A DNA stretch of 5,136 nucleotides, from the NCBI GenBank assembly GCA_937894515.1, contig CALCRH010000118.1:1-5136 (forward strand). The letters are read 5' to 3'. Source of the DNA: an uncultured Clostridia bacterium. Its GTDB lineage: Bacteria; Bacillota; Clostridia; Oscillospirales; Oscillospiraceae. The notes under the pieces were generated by a model. It worked only from the letters and a program-made list of their open reading frames with translations. It was not told where the DNA came from and searched no databases. The position numbers were made by a program, and so were the translations under genes. Every line of letters begins with the position of its first letter. The first letter of the stretch is position 1. Of the stretch, positions 1-5,136 are shown one piece after another.

Positions 1-240
1 TTACCAGTTCGCGTTGAGCTTCTGGCTCATGGACTGGAACATACCGGTGAAGAAGCCGGGGAAGAATGCCTTGACTGCCACGACCAGCAGACCGACAATG
101 ACAACGGCAACGATAATTGCGCCGATGGTGTTCGTGGCGAGGTCGCCCTTCACGTCCTCAATGACGGTAGCCGCCTTGACAGCGATTGCGGTGGTCTTTT
201 CGCAGATCTTACTGCGGAGCTTGCTGAAAAACTTTTTCAT
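1..240 (-). CDS. Flp pilin-like small hydrophobic peptide, copy 2
   Basis: A complete 79-residue paralogue of the preceding peptide; 69 of 79 residues are identical. It has the same layout: basic N-terminal half with a conserved Cys13 (SKICEK), hydrophobic segment about 38-60, and the identical C-terminal KLNANW. The TAA stop is the very edge of the window (1-3). Substitutions relative to copy 1 are at residues 12, 21, 53, 56, 57, 62, 65, 66, 69 and 73, so eight of ten lie from residue 53 on, in the end of the membrane segment and the tail. The ATG at 240 has AAGGAGG eight bases upstream, and the gap to the first copy's stop is 21 bases. By context it is a second Flp-like pilin or Tad substrate; like copy 1 it lacks the G/XXXXEY motif. 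No terminator is visible after it, so further genes may follow. Confidence 0.8.
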   Translation of the reverse strand: MKKFFSKLRSKICEKTTAIAVKAATVIEDVKGDLATNTIGAIIVAVVIVGLLVVAVKAFFPGFFTGMFQSMSQKLNANW

Positions 241-248
241 GTTGGTAT

Positions 249-255
249 CCTCCTT
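249..255 (-). promoter_or_regulatory. Ribosome binding site of pilin-like copy 2
   Basis: AAGGAGG eight bases before the ATG at 240, in the 21-base gap between the two peptide genes. Sequence and spacing match copy 1, so it was duplicated with the gene. Confidence 0.85.
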
Positions 256-261
256 TTTGAA

Positions 262-501
262 TTACCAGTTGGCGTTCAGCTTGTCGCTCATGGAGCTGAA
301 CATATTGCTGAAGAAGTTGGGGAAGAATGCGTTGATCGCCACGATGAGCAGGCCGACGATGACAACGGCGACGATGATGGCACCGATGGTGTTGGTGGCG
401 AGATCGCCTTTCACATCCTCGATGACGGTTGCTGCCTTAGCAGCGATTGCGGTGGTCTTTTCGCAGAACTTGCTGCGAAGCTTGCTGAAGAACTTTTTCA
501 T
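262..501 (-). CDS. Flp pilin-like small hydrophobic peptide, copy 1
   Basis: A 79-residue peptide: a basic, amphipathic-looking N-terminal half (MKKFFSKLRSKFCEK..., residues 1-32), one hydrophobic segment (about 38-60, IGAIIVAVVIVGLLIVAI), then a short polar tail ending KLNANW. Size, single membrane segment and position after tadC suggest the Flp-type pilin or substrate of the Tad machine. It lacks the canonical Flp processing motif: after Gly32 the residues are DLATNT, with no Glu-Tyr at +5/+6. Class and processing are therefore uncertain. The ATG at 501 is chosen because AAGGAGG lies eight bases upstream and because the second copy starts at the same residue; a longer frame from 630 would run antisense-free into tadC and has no such support. 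It is the first gene after the stem-loop and is likely well translated. It could instead be a secreted non-pilin peptide. Confidence 0.8.
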   Translation of the reverse strand: MKKFFSKLRSKFCEKTTAIAAKAATVIEDVKGDLATNTIGAIIVAVVIVGLLIVAINAFFPNFFSNMFSSMSDKLNANW

Positions 502-509
502 TTGGGTAT

Positions 510-516
510 CCTCCTT
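510..516 (-). promoter_or_regulatory. Ribosome binding site of pilin-like copy 1
   Basis: AAGGAGG eight bases before the ATG at 501, within an AU-rich, probably unstructured leader. It decides the start: a longer in-frame Met at 630 lies inside tadC and has no comparable support. Confidence 0.85.
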
Positions 517-538
517 AAAAATGTTTTTTATATAGCAA

Positions 539-566
539 TAGCCACGGCTTCTTCTGACCGTGGCTA
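539..566 (-). promoter_or_regulatory. Stem-loop between tadC and the pilin-like genes
   Basis: A perfect 9-bp inverted repeat: plus-strand tagccacgg (539-547) pairs with ccgtggcta (558-566) around a 10-base loop. It lies in the 82-base spacer between the tadC stop and the first peptide start. In the direction of transcription it is followed by an A-rich stretch (TTGCTATATAAAAAAC), not a U-tract, so it is not a canonical intrinsic terminator on the minus strand. On the plus strand no T-run follows either. A role as an mRNA-stabilising or processing element that sets pilin level apart from the machinery genes is inference. Confidence 0.6.
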
Positions 567-583
567 CGACTAACGATATGAAA

Positions 584-1465
584 TTAGATGATGGAATTGA
601 GCTGATCGACAACGAACACGACCAGCACATAGAGAATCATGGCAACGCACACGCCGACAGCCGGATAATAGGTTCGGCGCATTTTGCCCGGTCGCGTGGA
701 AAGCTGCTTCTGTACACGGAGCTTTGCCTGCCGTGCCATATCGTCAGCCAGATAATCCAGCGTGGCCGTTTGGTCAATGCCTCTTTCAATCTCAATGAGG
801 GCGGAGCAGAAACGGAAAGCTTCTTCCGTTCCGATTCGCGTTTGAAACTGCTGCAAGGCGCTGGCGGTATTGCCGGAGCGCATATGGGCAAGGAGAATGT
901 CCAGTTCAGCGCCCAACACCGGCCCTGCAACCTTTCGGTAGGACTGGAGGGCAGCATAGATGTCTCTGTTGCCGATCAGATTGCGGCAGATGGTGCGGAT
1001 GAATCGGGGCATTTCAAGGCTGATTGCCTCGTCTCGCTCCTTCATCTTGGCTTGCAGCACATCTCTCTGCCGCATCATACCGAACAGAGCTAAAAGCGCA
1101 CACAGGATGATGCCGAACCAGAACCGGGCTAAAATGCAGAGAATTGCGCCGAGAACGCCAACTGCCAGAATGACATATTTCCGCGCCGTGAACTGGCGCG
1201 GCGTTAAGTCCACACCGCCCTTGGAAAGCTGTCTCGCCAATGCTTCTTCGCTTGCTGCGTCCAGATAAACAAAACGACCGGCAAAACCGGTCAGCTTCTG
1301 CATCAGGGGCGAAGCCCAAAAGTCTTTCTTTTCAGCGTTCCATTTTCCGTAGTGGCGAAGTGTGCCGCTTCCGGCAAAGGACTTGTCATGCCAAAGCACC
1401 GAGCCGCAGATGAGCCAGCCGCCGACTGCCAGAAGAATGGCTATGAGAATATAGGTCAGTATCAC
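584..1465 (-). CDS. tadC: TadC-like inner-membrane platform protein (T2SS F family), GTG start
   Basis: A 293-residue membrane protein with hydrophobic segments at about 3-24, 96-113, 115-131 and 267-287. 'EEALARQLSKGGVDLTPRQF' (73-92) resembles the L--AG--lTp--f stretch that precedes the membrane core in TadC proteins. The cytoplasmic F domain (about 140-265) includes 'EMPRFIRTICRNL' and 'DIYAAL'. It should pair with TadB as the platform for CpaF. The start is GTG at 1465: AAGGAGG (1474-1480) sits eight bases upstream, the same spacing as at both downstream peptide genes. An ATG at 1467 is read out of frame and hits TGA at once, and no in-frame ATG occurs until far inside the protein, so GTG is the only sensible start. 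The gap to the tadB stop is 13 bases. The 82 bases after the stop hold a stem-loop. Confidence 0.87.
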   Translation of the reverse strand: MILTYILIAILLAVGGWLICGSVLWHDKSFAGSGTLRHYGKWNAEKKDFWASPLMQKLTGFAGRFVYLDAASEEALARQLSKGGVDLTPRQFTARKYVILAVGVLGAILCILARFWFGIILCALLALFGMMRQRDVLQAKMKERDEAISLEMPRFIRTICRNLIGNRDIYAALQSYRKVAGPVLGAELDILLAHMRSGNTASALQQFQTRIGTEEAFRFCSALIEIERGIDQTATLDYLADDMARQAKLRVQKQLSTRPGKMRRTYYPAVGVCVAMILYVLVVFVVDQLNSII

Positions 1466-1473
1466 ATGGCACC

Positions 1474-1480
1474 CCTCCTT
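1474..1480 (-). promoter_or_regulatory. Ribosome binding site fixing the GTG start of tadC
   Basis: AAGGAGG eight bases upstream of GTG (1465-1463), overlapping the tadB stop codon (1479-1481). A competing ATG at 1467-1465 is six bases away but is followed at once by TGA. The spacing equals that of both pilin-like genes and supports GTG. Confidence 0.82.
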
Positions 1481-2384
1481 ACATCATCAGCGGCTTATTG
1501 ATCTTCAAAGCCTTGAACACGGAATAGACAATGGCAATCAGCAGCAGAACCATGAGGCTCTGACCGGCGAAGGAGGTTGTCATCGTGACATAGGCTTCTG
1601 CCATCAGCACCTTAAATACCAGCGGCACGGAGAAGATCAGCACAATCGTCAGCAGATATTCCCGCCAGACGGCGTACATAACAGCGTCGGATTCCTCCTG
1701 TGCCGCCAGAACGTCGTGCATGGAATCGACTACTGACACCGCCACATAGCGGAGGCTGCGGTCATCCTGCGCCAGCACAAGCGCGTCGATCCACTGCGAG
1801 AAGTACGGGTTGTTCACCTGATTTTCCAGTCTTCTCAGCGCAGAGGAAATATCGCTGTCCATCATGGTGGCGTAAGCAAGGAAATCCCGGAACGGCTCCG
1901 GGTATTCCAGAATGGCGAGGTTTTCTTTCACGCTCGTCAGAAAGTCCTCCGTGACAAGGTAGGAGTTGGAAAGCACCATCATGGATGAACACAGCCGGTT
2001 CAGGTATTTGCTCTTGGACTTCTGCTCCTTAAAGCTCACCACAATCAGCGGGATCAGCGTGGACAGAACAGCGACGATCACCGACAGGAAGGTGGAGTGA
2101 AAGACAACCTTTCCTGCGGCAAACCCACCAACGCAGCAGACACCCGTAAAAATGATGAAGATCGGGCCGGGGATCGGGCTGGAGGTGACAATCGCTTTTT
2201 GCTGGTCAACTGCCGCAAGCAGCTTTCTTTTCAGCTTGCTCTGCGCCTTGAAGCTCTGTTGTTTCCGCTTTTTCGTTTTGGACGCGATGGCGGATATCCG
2301 CATATCCTTTCCGAAATCCAGGCATAAAAAAATCGCCATGCTCATCAAAACGAACACGACGAAGTACACGATATTCACACTCAT
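1479..2384 (-). CDS. tadB: TadB-like inner-membrane platform protein (T2SS F family)
   Basis: A 301-residue membrane protein directly after cpaF, where TadB is expected. Hydrophobic segments lie at about residues 4-22, 71-90, 98-117, 243-262 and 276-292. A basic stretch (about 37-58, KTKKRKQQ...LKRK) follows the first one. A long cytoplasmic region (about 118-242) separates the middle and C-terminal segments; this is the layout of a GspF/TadB half-platform protein. Family knowledge: TadB and TadC form the inner-membrane platform on which CpaF acts. The ATG overlaps the cpaF stop (ATGA, 2381-2384). Its Shine-Dalgarno is weak (GGGGTGG), so expression probably depends on re-initiation by ribosomes leaving cpaF. 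Sequence motifs of the F domain are weak to the eye, so the assignment leans on topology, size and position. The TadB versus TadC naming follows gene order. Confidence 0.85.
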   Translation of the reverse strand: MSVNIVYFVVFVLMSMAIFLCLDFGKDMRISAIASKTKKRKQQSFKAQSKLKRKLLAAVDQQKAIVTSSPIPGPIFIIFTGVCCVGGFAAGKVVFHSTFLSVIVAVLSTLIPLIVVSFKEQKSKSKYLNRLCSSMMVLSNSYLVTEDFLTSVKENLAILEYPEPFRDFLAYATMMDSDISSALRRLENQVNNPYFSQWIDALVLAQDDRSLRYVAVSVVDSMHDVLAAQEESDAVMYAVWREYLLTIVLIFSVPLVFKVLMAEAYVTMTTSFAGQSLMVLLLIAIVYSVFKALKINKPLMM

Positions 2385-3790
2385 AGCACCACCCCTGCGG
2401 ACAACTCCGGGAACAGACGATCCAGAAACTCCACAGAAGCGCCGTTATCTCTCAGCCGGTCATACAGCTTTTTGGAAATACAGCCTGTCCGCTCATGCGT
2501 TCCCTTGATCCTTGTGATGCGGCCTTGGTCGTTTCGCTCTACACCGTCCACCACAAAGCGGAAAATCATATTGCCGCAGGCTTGCCCGTTCTTTTGACCG
2601 GTTGCCTCAAAGACCTCCATGATTCTGCGGGAGTTGTCCTTGAGCTGCTTCTGATAGATGATGATCGGCCATGCGCCGATACACATATCCAGAAGTCTTG
2701 CATCCGGCAGTCCCGTACCGGCAGTATTACAGAGAGCAACGAGACGTTTATAGGCGTCCTGCGCTCCGTCCGCATGGAATGAGGTCAGGATGGTATGACC
2801 GGTCTGACCGGCAATAGCTGCCTGATAAGCAGCGCCGTCACGAACCTCGGCGGGAACGATGATGGCAGGATGAAAACGAAGCGAGCTGACAATGAGGTCG
2901 AACATGGTCACGGGGTTCGGTGCGCCTTTCGTTACGGTATAAAGCACTCGCGCCGGTCGGTTGTTCTCCGTGTCGTAGCCCATGAGCTGCAATTCTCTGG
3001 AGTCCTCGATGATATAAATGCGGTTGTTGTAATCATCGTTGGTGCGGATGTACTCGTTCAGCAGGAAATTCATCAGCGTGGACTTGCCGGAGCCTGTCCC
3101 GCCTGCAACGCCGATGCTCACACCGTAGTTGAGACAGCAGGACAGGAAATCCAGCATATCTTCCGTAGCAGAGCCAGAGGCGATGAGCTGTTCCTTTGAG
3201 ATACGGCTTTTCACCTGCTTTCGGATGGAGACCACAACGCCCTGTTCGGGAGGAACCAGCGGCGGGATGATGGCGGAAATTCGTGTGCCGGAGCCGATAT
3301 AGCTGTCAATGCGCGGCGTTTGCGCGTCCAGCAGCATACCGCCCATACGAACCATGCGCTTGATAATGTCCAGCGCTGCGGTCGGAGACTGGAAGGCGTC
3401 TTCACCGTACAGAAAGTCTGTTCCGGTTCCCCGGATGATCTCTACCGTCTGATACCCGTTGATGTTGATTTCCTCTACGGTGGGATCAAGCAGATACTTT
3501 GTAAGAAGTCCGAGACCTGCCATGTCCTCATAAATTCTCCGCGTCATTTCTTCCCGGTCAAAATCATGTCCGGCAAGCTGTTCTGCGGTATATTTGAGGA
3601 TCAGCGTCTGGAGTCGCTCCGCAGCCGTTGCATCATCCAATGCGGCGGCAAGCTCCTTTGCATGGTTCTGTGCAATGGAAGCGCGGACAGCTTCGAGCAA
3701 AGCCGGGTAATCCATTTCTGCTTTGACTTCACCGGCTTCGACCTCTTTTGCCTGAACGATGGAAAGAAAAGCGTAATTGGAAATGCTCAT
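2381..3790 (-). CDS. cpaF: CpaF/TadA-type secretion ATPase (type II/IV secretion ATPase family)
   Basis: A 469-residue cytoplasmic hexameric-type ATPase that, by family, powers pilin assembly or secretion through the TadB/TadC platform. Motifs appear in the expected order: 'DPTVEEININGYQ' (102-114) of the N-terminal domain; 'GSGTRISAIIPP' (166-177); Walker A GGTGSGKS (230-237, Lys236); Asp box 'IIEDSREL' (260-267, Glu262-Asp263); Walker B region 'IIVPAEVRDG' (310-319, Glu315); His box 'GHTILTSFHADGA' (331-343, His332 and His339). All key catalytic residues are present, so it should be active. Length is normal for CpaF. The Walker B region carries 'PAEVR' where many proteobacterial CpaF proteins have 'GEVR'. 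The start ATG overlaps the stop of the preceding gene (ATGA, 3787-3790) with GGAGG seven bases upstream; the stop overlaps the tadB start in the same way. This is the most secure assignment in the window. Confidence 0.96.
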   Translation of the reverse strand: MSISNYAFLSIVQAKEVEAGEVKAEMDYPALLEAVRASIAQNHAKELAAALDDATAAERLQTLILKYTAEQLAGHDFDREEMTRRIYEDMAGLGLLTKYLLDPTVEEININGYQTVEIIRGTGTDFLYGEDAFQSPTAALDIIKRMVRMGGMLLDAQTPRIDSYIGSGTRISAIIPPLVPPEQGVVVSIRKQVKSRISKEQLIASGSATEDMLDFLSCCLNYGVSIGVAGGTGSGKSTLMNFLLNEYIRTNDDYNNRIYIIEDSRELQLMGYDTENNRPARVLYTVTKGAPNPVTMFDLIVSSLRFHPAIIVPAEVRDGAAYQAAIAGQTGHTILTSFHADGAQDAYKRLVALCNTAGTGLPDARLLDMCIGAWPIIIYQKQLKDNSRRIMEVFEATGQKNGQACGNMIFRFVVDGVERNDQGRITRIKGTHERTGCISKKLYDRLRDNGASVEFLDRLFPELSAGVVL

Positions 3791-4491
3791 GCGTCCACCT
3801 CCATTTTCTCACAGAGACCGTGGATGCTTTCGGTGTAGGCTTTGCCGATTTTGCTTTTGATGCCGTACAGCGTTTTCTTTGACTGCTGCTCCTTGGCGGC
3901 ATTCGGGTAATGGGAAACGAAAGCGTCCGGGTTCTTCTGGATCAGCTTACAAAGAGAGAGGTAATCATAGCTTTCATTTACCTCCACGCATACGATCATT
4001 GACCGACCGGAAACAGCGTCCACGGCTTTCTTGAAGGAGTTGTACCACATGGATGCGGTTTCGCTCCCACCGGAAAGCATCAAAACACGGTCTGCCATAC
4101 TGAGTGACCACGCCGCCAGCATTTCACCTTCCTTGGAGGGACAGTCCACAATGATGAAGTCGAACACCGTCTGTGCCTGTTTGAGAAGCTCTTTACAGGC
4201 GTCTGCGCTTGCTTCCTCGCCGTATGCGTCGTGATCCCACGGCACGGCCAGCACATAAAGCAGATCGTCCACTTCAAGCACTGTCTGCTGGAGATTGCCG
4301 ATGGCGCTGTACGCCTGATCCAGACTTTTACTATGGATGATGCGGATGCCCATGCGGGCAGTCAGCTCACTGTACGGTTCGGGAGAAATGAGACATACGG
4401 ATTTGCCCTGCTGAGAAAGCGCATAGGCAAGGTCGATGGAAAGCGTTGTCTTTCCACTCTGGGGCGGCCCCCATACTGCAATCAGGCTCAT
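3787..4491 (-). CDS. CpaE/TadZ-like P-loop ATPase (MinD/ParA-type), short form
   Basis: A 234-residue soluble protein with an N-terminal Walker A motif, GPPQSGKT at residues 8-15, and a Walker B-like 'FDFIIVDCPS' with Asp116. This fold and position fit the CpaE/TadZ ATPases of Tad loci, which localise or regulate the pilus machine. Unlike typical CpaE it has no N-terminal receiver-like domain: the P-loop starts at residue 8. The ParA signature lysine (GKGGxGKT) is replaced by Pro9, and the switch I region reads 'LISPEPYSE' instead of the usual D-D-P-Q pattern, so ATP-driven dimerisation may differ from classic ParA/MinD. The C-terminus (about 195-234) is lysine-rich. The ATG at 4491 follows the cpaB stop by one base and has GGAGG six bases upstream, which supports this start. 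Its stop overlaps the cpaF start (ATGA). The Tad role rests mainly on context; a diverged generic P-loop NTPase is the alternative. Confidence 0.8.
   Translation of the reverse strand: MSLIAVWGPPQSGKTTLSIDLAYALSQQGKSVCLISPEPYSELTARMGIRIIHSKSLDQAYSAIGNLQQTVLEVDDLLYVLAVPWDHDAYGEEASADACKELLKQAQTVFDFIIVDCPSKEGEMLAAWSLSMADRVLMLSGGSETASMWYNSFKKAVDAVSGRSMIVCVEVNESYDYLSLCKLIQKNPDAFVSHYPNAAKEQQSKKTLYGIKSKIGKAYTESIHGLCEKMEVDA
3798..3802 (-). promoter_or_regulatory. Ribosome binding site of cpaF within the preceding gene
   Basis: GGAGG (GGAGGTG in full) seven bases before the cpaF ATG at 3790, inside the last codons of the CpaE-like ATPase gene. Together with the ATGA overlap it suggests coupled translation. 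Confidence 0.75.
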
Positions 4492-4492
4492 G

Positions 4493-5136
4493 TTATCCCT
4501 CCGTTCTCTGCAAGGTCAGGTGAAGCGCCTCGGAACGCTCCAAGGTAATCAGCATAGCAGCCTGTTCCTCCGTACAGCGAATGACCACATAGGTGGGATC
4601 AAAGTTGAAATTGGTATTTGTCTCACCGTCAATGGCTTTTTCCGCTGCCTCGTCCAGCTTGTCCAGCGACTCAAAATTGGAGTTGAGCACATCATAGACA
4701 TACATATTTGCCAGAGCCTTGGTGGTTTCATAGCTGTTGTCGTCCATATTCTCGGTGCAGGAGAAAACATCGACACGGCAGCCGGAGCGAAGAACACCGG
4801 CGACACCGGCAGAAGCCGTCGGGCATTTTACCGTGACAAGGCAGAGACCTTTTTCAAGGCCTTTTGTCTGTGCCTCGTTTTCAAGGGCATAGTCATCAGC
4901 GGTCAGCAGAGAAGCCTTCCAGAAGAACTCACCGTCGTGGATCGCTTCGGTGGCTACCATACCCACAATGCTATCCGCATCGCGCAGGATGCGGTCGGAC
5001 AGGCCGTAGCTGCCGGTTTCAGCCTGGGAAAGCATATCTGCCGTGATCGTTGTGCCGGCTTCAATCTCGGTGTTCGCCCTTGGGATAAACTCTGTTGCTT
5101 TCTGCTGTGCAAAGAATCGGGGAATCAGCAGAAAAG
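4493..5136 (-). CDS. cpaB: CpaB/RcpC-like Flp pilus assembly protein, SAF domain (5'-partial)
   Basis: The reading frame is open to the window edge, so the gene is 5'-truncated; 213 codons plus a TAA stop (4493-4495) are visible. The visible part begins FLLIPRFFAQQ, probably the end of an N-terminal membrane anchor. A SAF-type domain follows over about residues 15-80 of the visible part, with the typical 'I-AGTTITADML' stretch, then 'IVGMVA' and 'I-GEFF'. The remainder contains 'LVTVKCPTASAGVAGVLRSGCRVDVFS', broken here only by family resemblance to the CpaB C-terminal region (G-V-AG-l--G--VDV). Family knowledge: CpaB/RcpC proteins are envelope components of Tad pili, anchored in the membrane with the SAF domain outside the cytoplasm. 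It is the first visible gene of the tad cluster and ends one base before the next start. A Met at 5035 is not the start, because homologous SAF sequence continues upstream of it. Subfamily assignment is fairly secure; the exact role in an organism with no visible secretin is unknown. Confidence 0.82.
   Translation of the reverse strand, partial: FLLIPRFFAQQKATEFIPRANTEIEAGTTITADMLSQAETGSYGLSDRILRDADSIVGMVATEAIHDGEFFWKASLLTADDYALENEAQTKGLEKGLCLVTVKCPTASAGVAGVLRSGCRVDVFSCTENMDDNSYETTKALANMYVYDVLNSNFESLDKLDEAAEKAIDGETNTNFNFDPTYVVIRCTEEQAAMLITLERSEALHLTLQRTEG
4498..4502 (-). promoter_or_regulatory. Ribosome binding site of the CpaE-like ATPase
   Basis: GGAGG six bases before the ATG at 4491, inside the last codons of cpaB. 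It supports the start immediately after the cpaB stop. Confidence 0.75.

Larger units (their letters stand above)
1..522 (-). repeat. Tandem gene duplication, 261-base period, including ribosome binding site
   Basis: The two small peptide genes and their upstream ribosome binding regions form two direct copies offset by 261 bases: start codons at 501 and 240, stops at 262-264 and 1-3. The shared segment extends past the start codon into the leader: the plus-strand 12-mer ggtatcctcctt occurs at 505-516 and 244-255. The copies have diverged at many synonymous positions as well as ten amino-acid positions, so the duplication is not recent. The outer limit near 522 is approximate. Confidence 0.85.

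Noticed and set aside
14..535. Plus-strand open frame across both peptide genes
   Set aside because: It is the antisense shadow of the two duplicated genes, so its internal repeat only reflects their duplication.
525..566. Stem-loop as a rho-independent terminator
   Set aside because: The stem is followed on the minus strand by an A-rich stretch, with the first run of Ts (TTTTT) only about 16 bases later, beyond the usual position. The plus strand has no T-run after it either.
262..630. 122-residue version of pilin-like copy 1 starting at 630
   Set aside because: The extension lies in tadC and in the hairpin spacer, has no good ribosome binding site, and the second copy has no matching extension.
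560..1093. Plus-strand open frame of 177 codons
   Set aside because: It is antisense to tadC, which has a strong Shine-Dalgarno, TadC-like topology and the right neighbours. The plus-strand translation shows no recognisable domain.
3320..3838. Plus-strand open frame of 172 codons
   Set aside because: It lies opposite the N-terminal part of cpaF, whose motifs are unmistakable. No family resemblance is seen in the plus-strand translation.
4493..5035. Met at 5035 as the true start of cpaB
   Set aside because: The frame remains open to the window edge, and the SAF-like sequence (IPRANTEIEAGTTI) lies upstream of this Met.
1..5136. Mobile element or conjugative module
   Set aside because: Tad-like clusters can travel on integrative elements, but no integrase, relaxase, terminal repeat or attachment site is visible here.

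Overview
The window is the core of a Tad/Flp (tight adherence, type IVc pilus) secretion locus. All genes lie on the minus strand, so transcription runs from the right edge (5136) to the left edge (1). Base composition is near even. Almost every start has an AAGGAGG-type Shine-Dalgarno, and no outer-membrane secretin is visible. The protein flavour, for example the 'IIVPAEVRDG' Walker B region of the secretion ATPase, resembles Tad loci of Gram-positive Clostridia, possibly gut Oscillospiraceae or Lachnospiraceae. This taxonomic guess is inference. No mobile-element, rRNA, tRNA or CRISPR signal is present.

Layout in transcription order: (1) 5136-4493, a CpaB/RcpC-like SAF-domain protein with its N-terminus cut by the window edge; (2) 4491-3787, a P-loop ATPase of the CpaE/TadZ (MinD/ParA-like) type, short and with a degenerate ParA signature; (3) 3790-2381, the CpaF/TadA secretion ATPase with all expected motifs; (4) 2384-1479, a TadB-like platform protein; (5) 1465-584, a TadC-like platform protein that starts with GTG; (6) an 82-base spacer with a 9-bp perfect stem-loop and an AU-rich leader; (7) 501-262 and 240-1, two tandem 79-residue hydrophobic peptides, 87% identical, in the position of Flp pilins but lacking the canonical G/XXXXEY prepilin motif.

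The first four genes are packed with a 1-base gap and two 4-base ATGA overlaps, so they are probably translationally coupled. Inferred working model: CpaF powers assembly, TadB and TadC form the membrane platform, the CpaE-like ATPase localises or regulates the machine, CpaB acts in the envelope, and the two small peptides are the secreted or polymerised substrate. The pilin-like pair is set apart by the stem-loop and by strong, duplicated ribosome binding sites, which would suit higher expression of the substrate than of the machinery. The locus seems to continue past both edges: cpaB is cut on the right, and no terminator follows the last peptide on the left.

The most interesting points are the atypical tandem pilin-like peptides, the hairpin and leader before them, the ATG-TGA minimal ORF overlapping the tadC start, and the degenerate CpaE-like ATPase.
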